The notes under the pieces are model-generated. The model had not been told where the DNA came from. It worked only from the letters and a program-made list of their open reading frames with translations, and made no database searches. Positions 35,260 to 44,316 of a DNA stretch of 64,000 bases are shown in pieces (the stretch's first letter is position 1; the number at the start of each line of letters is the position of its first letter). The DNA comes from an uncultured Gemmiger sp. (GTDB taxonomy: Bacteria; Bacillota; Clostridia; Oscillospirales; Ruminococcaceae), in NCBI GenBank assembly GCA_944382835.1, contig CALWNP010000004.1, positions 20,462 through 84,461 on the forward strand, given 5' to 3'. The translations under genes and the position numbers were made by a program.

Positions 35260-35568
35260 TTACTTTTTTTCGGCGGCAGTCTTTTCCGCCTTGAGCTGAC
35301 TTTGCAGCATGATATCGCCAAAGGACAGCGCGTTGAACAACCCGCTCTTGTTGGCCTGGCGCACGATGCGCTCGGGCAGCGGCTTGCTGTCGTCGGTGGA
35401 GAGCAGGACAATGTGGACCTTGTCGGCCACATCGGCACCGTTTTCCTTTTTGGTGGTCAAAATCTGCAGATAGATCACATAGGGATCGCTCATCGAACCG
35501 TAGTAAATATCATTGCCGCAGCGCACCAGCGGGTGGCCCTTGTAGGTCAGTTTGGGGGTAAAAGCCAT
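35260..35568 (-). CDS. Conserved hypothetical protein (102 aa)
   Basis: This 102-residue soluble protein has no signal or membrane segment. It reads KLTYKGHPLVRCGNDIYYG at the start, a mixed beta pattern in the middle and a Lys/Ala/Glu-rich helical end. ATG 35568 has AAGG about 10 nt upstream; the TTG at 35577 is too close to that site. It has its own strong promoter and terminator, so it is expressed alone. I do not recognise a function. Confidence 0.7.
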   Translation of the reverse strand: MAFTPKLTYKGHPLVRCGNDIYYGSMSDPYVIYLQILTTKKENGADVADKVHIVLLSTDDSKPLPERIVRQANKSGLFNALSFGDIMLQSQLKAEKTAAEKK

Positions 35569-35612
35569 ATCTTGCAACCTTCTTTCCTGGCAGAATCTAT
35601 TCTGAATATCTT

Positions 35613-35641
35613 ATTATACCATAGAATACGGGTCTTTACAA
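35613..35641 (-). promoter_or_regulatory. Promoter of the 102-residue protein gene (TTGTAA-17-TATAAT)
   Basis: On the minus strand TTGTAA (35636-35641) and TATAAT (35613-35618) are 17 bp apart, in the gap after the DUF2304 gene. Confidence 0.82.
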
Positions 35642-35655
35642 ATCCTATTTCGCCG

Positions 35656-36015
35656 TCACAGGTCCAGTTTTTCCCGTTCCACCTTTTCCTCGTTCAGCGC
35701 CACCCGTTCTGTCAGAATCCGCACCTTGCTGTCCAGCTGGCTGAGCCGGATGGAGGTGAAGAACTGCTGTGCCAGCAACAGAAAGATGATGACGATGTAG
35801 ACAAAGTTGATGGGGCTCTGGAAGCCCAGCAGGTTGGCGGCCCAGTAAGCGATGCCGGGGAAGATGGCCAGCACCAGCAAAACGGCGCTGAACAGCAGCC
35901 AGAACAGGGTATCCTCGATCTGGACCTTCGCCAGGCGGACCCGGCGCAGCACAAAGATGGCGGTGATCAGGCTGCCCACAACCAGGCAGACCCGGATGAT
36001 CGGTTGATCCAGCAT
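35656..36015 (-). CDS. DUF2304 domain membrane protein
   Basis: This 119-residue protein has three hydrophobic spans (residues ~5-24, 35-56, 66-86) and a charged coiled-coil-like C terminus (LDSKVRILTERVALNEEKVE). This is the DUF2304 pattern. DUF2304 genes usually pair with a DPM1-like GT2 gene, as here (1 nt apart), so it is probably a helper or anchor for that transferase. It is the last gene of the exporter/ulosonic-acid unit. Confidence 0.85.
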   Translation of the reverse strand: MLDQPIIRVCLVVGSLITAIFVLRRVRLAKVQIEDTLFWLLFSAVLLVLAIFPGIAYWAANLLGFQSPINFVYIVIIFLLLAQQFFTSIRLSQLDSKVRILTERVALNEEKVEREKLDL

Positions 36016-36016
36016 A

Positions 36017-36736
36017 TCACAGGCTCCTTTCGGGATAGGGGGTTTCGGTGTCGCGCTTGCGGAACCACTGGATCAGCAGGATCGAGATGGACATCTTGAT
36101 CATGTATTGGACGCTGTTCCAGAGGTTCAGGTAGCTCTGCCCGGCCACGCGTTCCCCCATCTTGACCTGGCATTCCTTGACGACGGCCCCGTTTTTGATC
36201 AGGTAGCTGATGGTGTCGGGCTCGGGACCATAGTTCAGGTTCTGGGCAAACTCCTCCACCATGGCACGGTTGAACATCCGCATCCCGCTGGTGGGATCGC
36301 AGATGGCCCGGCCGGTGGTCAGCCGGATGGACCAGCTGATGATATAACTGCCCAGCATCCGCAGGGTTTTTGGTTTTTTGACGGTCAGAAAACGGCTGCC
36401 GATGACAATGTCGGCGCCGTCCTCCAGCTCGGCCAGCATGGGAGCGATGTACTCCGGCCGGTGCTGGCCGTCGGCGTCCAGCTGCATGGCGCAGTCGTAG
36501 CCGTTTTCGGCGGCGTAGCGCAGCCCGGTCTGAAAGGCCCCAGCCAGGCCCAGATTGACAGGCAGGTCAATCAGATGGAACCCGGCAGCCCGGCAGACGG
36601 CGGCGGTCTTGTCCCGGCTGCCGTCGTTGATCACCACATAGTCGTACTGCGGGTAGTTGGTAATCAGATGATTGACCACCCGTGCAATGTTGGCTTCCTC
36701 GTTGTAGGCGGGGATGACGATGAGTAGTTTAGACAT
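36017..36736 (-). CDS. Family 2 glycosyltransferase, DPM1/polyprenyl-phosphate type
   Basis: This 239-residue protein has VIPAYNEEANI, VINDGSRDKT, NLGLAGAFQTG and the catalytic QLDADGQH. These blocks fit DPM1-type enzymes that charge a polyprenyl phosphate with a sugar. No transmembrane span of its own; the neighbouring DUF2304 protein may hold it at the membrane. It is 9 nt downstream of the GT4 gene in the same unit. Confidence 0.9.
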   Translation of the reverse strand: MSKLLIVIPAYNEEANIARVVNHLITNYPQYDYVVINDGSRDKTAAVCRAAGFHLIDLPVNLGLAGAFQTGLRYAAENGYDCAMQLDADGQHRPEYIAPMLAELEDGADIVIGSRFLTVKKPKTLRMLGSYIISWSIRLTTGRAICDPTSGMRMFNRAMVEEFAQNLNYGPEPDTISYLIKNGAVVKECQVKMGERVAGQSYLNLWNSVQYMIKMSISILLIQWFRKRDTETPYPERSL

Positions 36737-36745
36737 ATCGACTCC

Positions 36746-37885
36746 TTAACCGGTAGATTTCGCAATTTCTATGATTTTATCAAAGACTGCGTCCCATGTA
36801 AAGTGGTCGCAGAGATTGCGGTAGGTCCTGTCGGCACAGGAATGGGCATAACTGGGGTCCCCCAGCATCCGCTGCAGCCCGGCACGGATGGCATCGGGCC
36901 CGGTATCGGACAACAGCACCCCGTATTCCGGTCCGGGCAGCAGTTCCTCGGTGCCGGCAGTGGGGGTGCAGACGATGGGACAGCGGCAGGCCGCCGCCTC
37001 CAGCAGGGTAGTGGGAAACCCCTCGGCATAGCGGGTAGGCAGGCAGTAGACATCCGCCTGGGCCAGCAGCTGGATGGTCTCGGGGTAGGGGACACTGCCG
37101 GGGCAGAAGACGTTGGCGGCAGAGCTTTGCCGCAGCCCTGCCAGCAGCGGCCCATCCCCGGCAATGACCAGGGCGGCATCAGGCATCCCGGCCACTGCCT
37201 GGGCCAGTTCGGCGGCGCCCTTTTCGGGGATCAGCCGCCCCACATAGGCCACCAGTTTGGTCTGGGGACCGATCCCGCAGGCCGCCCGCCAATCCTTGGG
37301 ATTCTTCTCGGCCAGGGCCTGCAGGCCAGCGGGATCTACCGCATTGGGCAGACAGCCCGCCGCTGTGATCCCAAAGGTGGTCAGCCAGCGGGTGACTGCC
37401 GCCGAGACCCCGTAAAAGTTGGGATGGGTCCGGCGGATCAGGCCACAGGCCAGATGCTCATAGATCCGTCCGCACAACCCCACCAGGCCGCCGCCCACCG
37501 GCATGTATCCGGTGGAGTGGTCGATCACGATGGCCGGAATCCGCCGCCTGCGGGCGCCCAGGGCGGCCCAGACACTTTGGGGGTACATCCTGGTCTGGAT
37601 CACGCAAAAGTCGATGGGCAGGGCCCACAGAGCCTTTGCGGCGCGCTGGAGATCGGCACCGGGCCGCAGAACCGGAAACCGGCCCTTCATCAGTGGCCAG
37701 ACCGGCAGACGAAAGATCTCGATGCCGTCCCGGTCGGTCTCCTGCGCGGGCAGGCCGGGCAGGGCGCTGGTCACGACGATGGCCCGATGCCCGGTCGCGA
37801 CGGTGCGCCGGGCCAGGTTCCAGGTGTACCGCTCGACCCCGCCCACTGTGGGCAGATACTGGGCCGAAAAGTAGCAGATCACCAT
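36746..37885 (-). CDS. Family 4 glycosyltransferase
   Basis: This 379-residue GT-B enzyme has the N-terminal glycine loop PTVGGVERYTWN and a C-terminal nucleotide-sugar domain with VAYVGRLIPEKGA, VIAGDGPLL and the E(x7)E motif in RYAEGFPTTLLEAAAC. These define GT4. Donor and acceptor unknown. It lies between the DUF2142 protein and the DPM1-like gene in one minus-strand unit. Confidence 0.9.
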   Translation of the reverse strand: MVICYFSAQYLPTVGGVERYTWNLARRTVATGHRAIVVTSALPGLPAQETDRDGIEIFRLPVWPLMKGRFPVLRPGADLQRAAKALWALPIDFCVIQTRMYPQSVWAALGARRRRIPAIVIDHSTGYMPVGGGLVGLCGRIYEHLACGLIRRTHPNFYGVSAAVTRWLTTFGITAAGCLPNAVDPAGLQALAEKNPKDWRAACGIGPQTKLVAYVGRLIPEKGAAELAQAVAGMPDAALVIAGDGPLLAGLRQSSAANVFCPGSVPYPETIQLLAQADVYCLPTRYAEGFPTTLLEAAACRCPIVCTPTAGTEELLPGPEYGVLLSDTGPDAIRAGLQRMLGDPSYAHSCADRTYRNLCDHFTWDAVFDKIIEIAKSTG

Positions 37886-37905
37886 GATGCGGGTCTCCTT
37901 TCGTT

Positions 37906-40500
37906 TCAGCGTGCCACAATCACCAGCATGGCGTTGACTAGCACCCCGGCATGGACCAGGCAGAAAACCGACAGCAGCCCGGAAGCGGCGACATGGCCAT
38001 CCCGGACGGTGGCCCGGCGGGGAATGCAGGTCAACAGCAGCAGAGGCAGCACCGGCAGGAAATACCGGCCCTGCAAGCCGTAAAGGGTTTCATTGTGCAC
38101 CGGGGTCCAGAGCAGGCAGCTGGCCACCGCCAGAGCGCAGCAGACCAGTGCGGCGACAGCGCCCCAAACGCGATACCGCCCCTGGGGCAGCTGGGCCAGA
38201 CCCTCGGCGGTGGGCAGGGCGGCGTAGGCCAGCAGCAGATAGAGCAGAATGACCCAGCCCCAGGCCAGATCAAGAGAATAGTAGCTCAGGCTGCCGCCCA
38301 CCAGGGTGCAGAGATAGTGGTCGGTGTTCTGCAACAGGGTGCGCACCAGCATCATCACCGTCTGGGCAGGATGGCGCAGAATATACCCTGGCGTGTAGGT
38401 GATCCGGTCTTCCTCGGCGGTGTAGCTCTGGTTTTCCCGCACGGTGCGGGCCTGCTCCGCCTCCTGTTGGAGGTCACTGCGGTCCAGGGGATAGCGGTCG
38501 GGGTCAAATTCTCCCACCGTGATGCCGCAGGCGGCAAACCGGTTGGCGGCCTCCTCGCTGGCATACAGCGCCTTGAACACGGTAACATTACCGTCCGTCT
38601 GCTGCATGGTGCGGAACTGGTCCGGGTCATCCTGCATCACATCCCGCCCCAGAAAGACATAGCTGGCGGCGGAGATAAAGGCATCCCCGGTCAGGGTGGG
38701 ATTCTCCACCGCCTCGGGGCTGAAGAAGAAGCTCTGGGCCAACAGGGCGGCGGTGGTATCCCCCTCGGTCAGCGCCTGTACCCAGAAATCCACTTCCTTC
38801 TGGGGCAGATCGGTGGTCTCTTCGGTGCAGTAGTAGAGCAGCCGCACAAAGGCTTCGGGAGTATTTTCCAGCAGCTCTTCCGGTACGGCGGAGAATGCAG
38901 AGGTTTCCGCCGTTTCGGGGGAGGGCTTTCCCTTGAGCACCGCACTGGTGGTATCGGCCTGGACCACAGGCTCGGCGGTTTCGGTTACTTCGGTTTCCGG
39001 CGCCGTCGTGATGGCATCGGAAAGCATGGTGCCGTTGAGTGCCAGCGCCAGCAGGACACAGGCTGCCAGATAGCCGGCCTTTTTCAGCCCGGCCCGCCGT
39101 CCCAGCCGGGCAGCGGGGATCAGCAGCACCAGGGCAGCCAGGGGCAGATACACCACCTTGGCTGGGGCCAGCAGCAGCCCGCAGAGCGCCATCGGCAGCC
39201 ATAGCCGCCAGGACAGCCGGGCCTCGGACTGGCCGTAGATCGCCTGGGCACACAGGGCAGTGAAGGCAAAGCAGAGGCCCAGAAGCAGGGCGTCCCGGCT
39301 GAAGGAAGCCGCCAGATGCAGCGTCATGGGCAGCAGTGCCGCGGCGGCAAAGATTCGTTTGCCGAAGGGCGCCCGGCGCACCGCCAGGGCGGCCAACGCC
39401 GCAAAGCAGAGCAGATTGGCCAGACGCCCCAGCATCAGGGTGGGTACAAAACCCAGGCGCAGCAAAAAGCAGAGAAAGACCACAGCGGCGCTGGGCAGGT
39501 AGAGCAGGGGATTGCGGTCGGTCTGCTGTTCGTCCCGTGCCAGATGGCTGTCAAAGGCGTCAGGGCTTCGGGTCAGCAGCTGGTCGGTCACCTCCTGCCA
39601 GGTAAAGACGGTGGTGCGCTCCTCCTGCAGCAGCGGGTCGGTGTCGTGTTCCCGGCGGTAGGAGGTGGTCAGCGGGACGTTGCCCATCTTCCAGTCCTCG
39701 CTGCTGAAAAAGTTTGCCCAGCGGCAGGCCAGGGTGAAGGACTGGTTGATGTGGTATTGTTCATCGGGGGCGGCATAGGGGGGCAGCACCACGCTGTACA
39801 GCAAACCAAAGCAGAGCACCAGCCCAAAGACAAGGCGGTGCAGCGCAACTTTCCGGGACAAAGCAGCGCGCATCCCGAAAAAGACCACCACGCAGGCAGC
39901 CAGCCCCACCAGCAGGAAGAACCGGGTCAGGAATCCGCCGATCCGCCGGTAGGTTACGATCATGGCCAGGGTGCCGTCCACCGTCTGTCCCGCCACCGTG
40001 AGGGTGTCATCCCAGAGGACGGCACCGTTGGAATAGCAGACCGACAGGCGGCCTTCGCCGGTGTAGTGGGGGGTCAGGCTCAGCAGATAGCGGCGCCCTT
40101 CCACACCTTCCACCGGCGGGTCCAGCCCCAGACCGGTGTATTGGCCCGGCAGGATGTTGCCCATCTCGCCGGTGGAGGTGGCCAGCACCTGGCCGGTTTC
40201 GGCATCAGCCAGGGTCAGCTCCAGGGACCCGGTGGGCTGTTCCCCGGGGATGGAAAAGACTAGCGCCATGGCCAGCAGATCGCTGTCCAGCGAAAAGCTC
40301 TGGGTGACCGTCTGACCGTCTTCCAGCGGTTCCGAGGAGACGGTGTAGTCATCGCAGAGGGTGGTGGAAAGGCCCTTGCCCAAATTGGGGCGGACCGCCG
40401 CCAGCCAGATCAGAAATAACAGCACAAGGCACCCCGCCGAGGCTGCCAGAGCCAGGACGGTGTGCCTGTGAAGATGCAGTTTTTGACGAAAACCGGACAT
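37906..40500 (-). CDS. DUF2142-family large membrane protein
   Basis: This 864-residue membrane protein has one N-terminal span, a beta-rich outer domain (~35-230), then many spans. The PPYAAPDEQYH motif after a span is the hallmark of DUF2142 (PPDEPxH), a group thought to have a GT-C-like fold in polysaccharide loci. A second outer segment interrupts the spans at ~530-690. I chose ATG 40500 with GGGAGG before it; ATG 40524, overlapping the KdsC stop, is the alternative. It probably adds or transfers a sugar outside the membrane. Confidence 0.78.
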   Translation of the reverse strand: MSGFRQKLHLHRHTVLALAASAGCLVLLFLIWLAAVRPNLGKGLSTTLCDDYTVSSEPLEDGQTVTQSFSLDSDLLAMALVFSIPGEQPTGSLELTLADAETGQVLATSTGEMGNILPGQYTGLGLDPPVEGVEGRRYLLSLTPHYTGEGRLSVCYSNGAVLWDDTLTVAGQTVDGTLAMIVTYRRIGGFLTRFFLLVGLAACVVVFFGMRAALSRKVALHRLVFGLVLCFGLLYSVVLPPYAAPDEQYHINQSFTLACRWANFFSSEDWKMGNVPLTTSYRREHDTDPLLQEERTTVFTWQEVTDQLLTRSPDAFDSHLARDEQQTDRNPLLYLPSAAVVFLCFLLRLGFVPTLMLGRLANLLCFAALAALAVRRAPFGKRIFAAAALLPMTLHLAASFSRDALLLGLCFAFTALCAQAIYGQSEARLSWRLWLPMALCGLLLAPAKVVYLPLAALVLLIPAARLGRRAGLKKAGYLAACVLLALALNGTMLSDAITTAPETEVTETAEPVVQADTTSAVLKGKPSPETAETSAFSAVPEELLENTPEAFVRLLYYCTEETTDLPQKEVDFWVQALTEGDTTAALLAQSFFFSPEAVENPTLTGDAFISAASYVFLGRDVMQDDPDQFRTMQQTDGNVTVFKALYASEEAANRFAACGITVGEFDPDRYPLDRSDLQQEAEQARTVRENQSYTAEEDRITYTPGYILRHPAQTVMMLVRTLLQNTDHYLCTLVGGSLSYYSLDLAWGWVILLYLLLAYAALPTAEGLAQLPQGRYRVWGAVAALVCCALAVASCLLWTPVHNETLYGLQGRYFLPVLPLLLLTCIPRRATVRDGHVAASGLLSVFCLVHAGVLVNAMLVIVAR

Positions 40501-40516
40501 AATGCCTCCCGGATGG

Positions 40517-41023
40517 TCAGACATCGGCGCCAAAGGCGGTGCGGGCAGCCTGCTGCCAGCGGCCTTCCCGGCGCAGCAGCTGGTCCACCACCCCGCGCAC
40601 CGCACCCTGGCCGCCCTTCTGGGGGCAGATGTAGTCCACATGGGCCCGGACGGCCTGGACCGCATCGGCGGGGCAGGCGGCAAAGCCGCAGAGGGCCATG
40701 GCAGCCAGATCGTTCAGATCATCGCCGCAGTAGGCGACCTCCTCCTTCTGGAGGTTGTGCTCGACCAGAAATTTCTGTAAAAAGGCGGCCTTGTCCTGCA
40801 CATCCTGGTAGAGGTACTTGATCTTCAGATCCCGGGCGCGGTGGGCCAGGGCCTCACAGGCGCGGCCGGTGCAGATCAGCACCTCGATGCCGGCCGCCCG
40901 GGCCAGCAGAATTCCGGCGCCGTCCCGCACCGCAAATTTTTTCACCTCGTTGCCGGTGGCATCGTAGTAGATGCCGCCATCGGTCATGGTGCCGTCAACG
41001 TCCAAAACCAGCAGTTTAATCAT
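40517..41023 (-). CDS. KdsC-like HAD phosphatase (ulosonic acid phosphate phosphatase type)
   Basis: This 168-residue HAD enzyme lacks a cap domain and has LLVLDVDGTMTDGGIYY (nucleophile Asp8, Asp10), ICTGR, KAAFLQKF and YCGDDLNDLAAM. This matches KdsC, which removes phosphate from Kdo 8-phosphate, and the related NeuNAc 9-phosphate phosphatases. ATG 41023 has AAAGGAT upstream and starts 4 nt beyond the aldolase stop. With the KdsB-like gene nearby, it should act on a keto-deoxy sugar acid phosphate. No KdsA is in the window. Confidence 0.87.
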   Translation of the reverse strand: MIKLLVLDVDGTMTDGGIYYDATGNEVKKFAVRDGAGILLARAAGIEVLICTGRACEALAHRARDLKIKYLYQDVQDKAAFLQKFLVEHNLQKEEVAYCGDDLNDLAAMALCGFAACPADAVQAVRAHVDYICPQKGGQGAVRGVVDQLLRREGRWQQAARTAFGADV

Positions 41024-41027
41024 CGTT

Positions 41028-42593
41028 TCAAATCCTTTCGTATTCACTCGGCGTCACAAAGCGCACCGGCAGACCCGCGGCGCTCACGGCGCGGATGGCA
41101 CCCGCCACCGACACATTGTAGGCTGTACCCCGGTCGGTGTGGGTGTGCAGGCGGGCATCGGCATAGGCGGGGGTCCCTTCCCGGTAGCCGTCGGCACCGG
41201 CCAGCAGCGCTTCGGCGGCGCCGCACAGCCGCAGCAGCCGCAGCAGCATCAGCACACTGTTTCCGGCCTGGGCATCGGCGCCGGCCAGCCGGTCGTAGCA
41301 GACCGCCAGGGCCTGCTCGGGCAACGGCCGCAGGTTGGAGGTCAGGATCACCGGGCAGGGCAGGGCCTCTGCCTTTTCGTACCGCTTGCTGTTGGTGTAA
41401 AAGGCATAGTCCGGGGTACAGAACTCGGGGCAGAAGTTGGCCGAAACGGTCAGATCGGCACCGGCAGCGGCCACGGCGGCCTGTCCTTCGGGGGTGGCCA
41501 GACTGGCACCGGGGGCCAGCACCAGCACCCGCTTGCCGCCAAAGGCAGCCTTCAGGGTTTCCAGCGCCTTGGCATCGTCGATGTTGCGGCGCTGGTACTC
41601 GTTGTACAGCCCGTCGGCGTAGGCGGCGTCAAAGACGGCGGCCTTGGAGCGGTCGATGGCCGAGAGAATGTGGTTGATGTCCCGGTTGGTCAGATCCCCC
41701 TTGGCCAGATAGTGCTCGGCATAGTTGCGGTGCAGGTTGAACCGGGCCGAGAGGAAGTAGGCCGGGGTGTAGCCCCACTGGGTTTCCCCCTTGAGGGGGG
41801 CGATGTGATCCTGGATGGCATCCATCAGCTCGTCGATGTCATAGTGGGCGCTGTGGCTTTCGTTGAGGTAGTCGGCCACCAGCTCGATGGGCAGGTTGCC
41901 GGGAATCCGGCCCATTCCCATCAGGCTGGCGTCGATGGTGATGTCCCGCTGGAGCTGCTTCTCCACAAACTCCTGGGCCAGGCAGAAGCTCAGCGCCATA
42001 TTCTCGTGCAGATGCAGCCCTACCCGGATATCGGGGGCCAGGTTGTGGTCCACCAGGCTGACAATCCGGTCCAGATCCCGCCGGCGCATGCTGCCGAAGG
42101 TATCCACGATGGAGAACTGCCAGGGATGGATGGCGTTGACCTGGTCCAGAATCCAGAGCAGGTCCTTGTCGGAATAGCCCATGATATTGATGGGGTTGAT
42201 GGAGAGCTGGTATCCCCGGGCCTTGACCTCCCGGGCAAAGTCCATGCCCTCCCGGATGTCGTACTCGTGGGCGGTGATGCGCAGAATGGAGATGCCCTTG
42301 CCCTCGTAGGGGGAGAGCTTGCGGATGTCGTAGTTGGAGCGCATGGCCATGCCGCTGTACAGAGTATGTCCGGTGTTGGCGGGCAGCAATCGGTTGAGCT
42401 CCTCGATGGTATTGCAGACCGTCACATCGGGGTTGTATTCCGGTACATTGCGCAGGAAGCCGACCTCCACAATGTTGGTGCCGGCCTTGGTCAGGGTGGA
42501 GATGATGTCCCGGGCCGGGGCAAAACCCCAGTGCCAGTTGTTGACATACCCTCCGTCCCGCAGGGTGCAGTCCAGAAGATCAATCTTGGGCAT
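41028..42593 (-). CDS. DmpG/HMGL-like aldolase with extra C-terminal domain
   Basis: This 521-residue protein has an N-terminal DRE-TIM metallolyase-type barrel: DCTLRDGGY (residues 8-16), GYSDKDL, VDTFGSMR and the metal-binding HLH at 194-196. Closest known enzymes are 4-hydroxy-2-oxovalerate aldolases, which join or split pyruvate and an aldehyde. From ~350 a second domain begins (KRVLVLAPGASL), resembling Rossmann-like DUF115/MptE-type domains. It sits between KdsC-like and KdsB-like genes, where a Kdo or sialic acid synthase would be expected, so it may build the sugar acid. The exact reaction is inferred. Confidence 0.8.
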   Translation of the reverse strand: MPKIDLLDCTLRDGGYVNNWHWGFAPARDIISTLTKAGTNIVEVGFLRNVPEYNPDVTVCNTIEELNRLLPANTGHTLYSGMAMRSNYDIRKLSPYEGKGISILRITAHEYDIREGMDFAREVKARGYQLSINPINIMGYSDKDLLWILDQVNAIHPWQFSIVDTFGSMRRRDLDRIVSLVDHNLAPDIRVGLHLHENMALSFCLAQEFVEKQLQRDITIDASLMGMGRIPGNLPIELVADYLNESHSAHYDIDELMDAIQDHIAPLKGETQWGYTPAYFLSARFNLHRNYAEHYLAKGDLTNRDINHILSAIDRSKAAVFDAAYADGLYNEYQRRNIDDAKALETLKAAFGGKRVLVLAPGASLATPEGQAAVAAAGADLTVSANFCPEFCTPDYAFYTNSKRYEKAEALPCPVILTSNLRPLPEQALAVCYDRLAGADAQAGNSVLMLLRLLRLCGAAEALLAGADGYREGTPAYADARLHTHTDRGTAYNVSVAGAIRAVSAAGLPVRFVTPSEYERI

Positions 42594-43320
42594 GAGAGCC
42601 TCCTTTCAGGATCTCGTTGACAAGGGCGAGATCTTTGGGGGTGTCCACGCTCACCGTCTTGTAGGGGCTGAGGATGGCGTGGACCTTGTGGCCGTTTTCC
42701 ACGAACCGCATCATGTCGTTTTCCTCGGCCAGTTCCAGGGCAGATTTGGGGGTGTCGTGGTAGAATTGCAGGGCCCGGCGGCTGTACAGCTGAATGCCGG
42801 TGACCTTTTCATAGTCAAAATCCAGGGTTCCTTTGGGGTAGGGGATGGGGCTGCGGGAGATCATCAGAATTTCCCGGGCCGCATTGGTTACCACCTTCTG
42901 GTTGGAAAAGTCGATGACATCGGCGGGGTGGTCCATTCGGTTGGTCAGCACCGCCACATAGAAGGGATCCTCGGGCAGGGTCTTGGGCAGAATCAGCTCA
43001 AAGGCCTTGGCGTTGATCAGCGGCTCGTCCCCCATGACCTGGAGATAGAGGTCGGCTTCCACCTTGGTGGAGACCTCCCAGATCCGCCCGGTGGGGGTGT
43101 CGTGGTCGGGGCTGGTCATGCAGTATTTCATGCCGTGGGTTTCACAGGCGGCGGCAATCCGCTGGTCGTCTGTGGCGATCAGGCAGTCGTCCAACAGGGG
43201 GCTCTTTTTGGCCTCCTGATAGACCCACCAGATCATGGGTTTGCCCAGCACGTCGGCCAGGGGTTTGCCCGGCATCCGGGAACTGGCGTAGCGCGCCGGA
43301 ATCACAGCGATGGTTTTCAT
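42580..43320 (-). CDS. KdsB-like CMP-sugar (3-deoxy-manno-octulosonate) cytidylyltransferase
   Basis: This 246-residue enzyme has the CMP-Kdo synthetase signature IPARYASSRMPGKPL at the N terminus, ATDDQRI, the catalytic VMGDEPLI (usually QGDEPLI) and later IPYPKG. Enzymes of this family couple CTP to a 2-keto-3-deoxy acid. Length fits KdsB (~250). ATG 43320 has AAAGGA 8 nt upstream; the stop overlaps the aldolase start by 14 nt. Gram-positives seldom carry this gene, so another sugar acid than Kdo may be the substrate. Confidence 0.88.
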   Translation of the reverse strand: MKTIAVIPARYASSRMPGKPLADVLGKPMIWWVYQEAKKSPLLDDCLIATDDQRIAAACETHGMKYCMTSPDHDTPTGRIWEVSTKVEADLYLQVMGDEPLINAKAFELILPKTLPEDPFYVAVLTNRMDHPADVIDFSNQKVVTNAAREILMISRSPIPYPKGTLDFDYEKVTGIQLYSRRALQFYHDTPKSALELAEENDMMRFVENGHKVHAILSPYKTVSVDTPKDLALVNEILKGGSHAQD

Positions 43321-43345
43321 GGTCAATCCTTTCCGGTCCGGATGC

Positions 43346-44314
43346 TCAGAGCAGTGCCCGGGCCTGGTCTAGGGTGAGAAAAACGGTCTCCTCGGCAGCA
43401 GTGAAGCCGCGCAGCACCCAGCTCTGGACAGTAACCGCCCGGCGGAACTTGCCCGGCAGGCAGAAATTGAGCACCTCGCTGGGCATGGTGCGCTCCAGCA
43501 CCACGGCCTGGGGAAACAGTGCGGTATAGTCGGTGGTGTCCCGGGGATGGGTCTTGATGAACAGCGGCCCGTCAGCATAGCGGGCGGCCACCGCCCGGAA
43601 GATGGCATCCTGGGTTTTCTGGTCCATCAGCCCGTCCTGGACAAAGCTGCGGGGCAAAAGCAGGGTGGCCTTGCCCAGCAAAGCGGAGTCATCGGGCAGG
43701 GGCTGGGTCAGAAAGACCCGGCGCACCGCGGCTTTTTCAGCATCGGTCAGCCCGGCCAGCAGAGCCGCCTTGGAAAAAGTCAGCAACTTGTCGGCAGGGA
43801 AGAGGGTGCAGCGGGCTGCGTCCTCGCTCTCCACCTTGCGGCAGCAGGGGCTGTCCCCCCAATAGAGGTAAGGCCCGGCAGGCTTGGCCCGCTGTTCCAC
43901 CAGCAGATGCTGGTCGGGGTCCAGGGTGGCACCCTGGGTGTCCTCACAGAGGATGTAGGGCGCACCGCAGTCCTGGAGATACCGCCCCGCCACACTCCAG
44001 TCGTTGCTGATGTAGATGTGGCGGTAGCGGTGCCGGTCCAGCGCCGGACCCACGCCGGCCTTTTCATAGGCGCGGCGGTTGCGCAGATGCCCCAGCGGCC
44101 CGGTGACGATGCCCGGCCAGCGGGACTCGTGCAGCACCGCAATCTCGGAGAAGATCCCCTCCAGGCGTCCGGAGGCAGCCAGGCCTTCGGCGTTGGGAAC
44201 CTCTTCACAGAGCCAGAGGGCCTGCCCGCCGCCGGCCCGCAGCGCCCGGATCACCGCAATCAGCAGGTGATAGGCGGTGTGGCAGACAAACAGATCGGGA
44301 TGGGATTGTGACAT
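43346..44314 (-). CDS. Polysialyltransferase-like (GT52-type) glycosyltransferase
   Basis: This ~322-residue protein begins LFVCHTAYHLLIAVIRA, which resembles the start of GT52 and alpha-2,8-polysialyltransferase-like enzymes (a strand followed by T-x-YH-L). Later blocks IKTHPRDTTDY and LPGKFRRAVTVQSW fit the acceptor and CMP sites only loosely. These families use CMP-sialic acid, matching the CMP-sugar synthetase gene 25 nt downstream. Start is ATG 44314 or 44317; both follow GGAGG at 44322-44326. Family call is moderate. Confidence 0.62.
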   Translation of the reverse strand: MSQSHPDLFVCHTAYHLLIAVIRALRAGGGQALWLCEEVPNAEGLAASGRLEGIFSEIAVLHESRWPGIVTGPLGHLRNRRAYEKAGVGPALDRHRYRHIYISNDWSVAGRYLQDCGAPYILCEDTQGATLDPDQHLLVEQRAKPAGPYLYWGDSPCCRKVESEDAARCTLFPADKLLTFSKAALLAGLTDAEKAAVRRVFLTQPLPDDSALLGKATLLLPRSFVQDGLMDQKTQDAIFRAVAARYADGPLFIKTHPRDTTDYTALFPQAVVLERTMPSEVLNFCLPGKFRRAVTVQSWVLRGFTAAEETVFLTLDQARALL

Positions 44315-44316
44315 CA

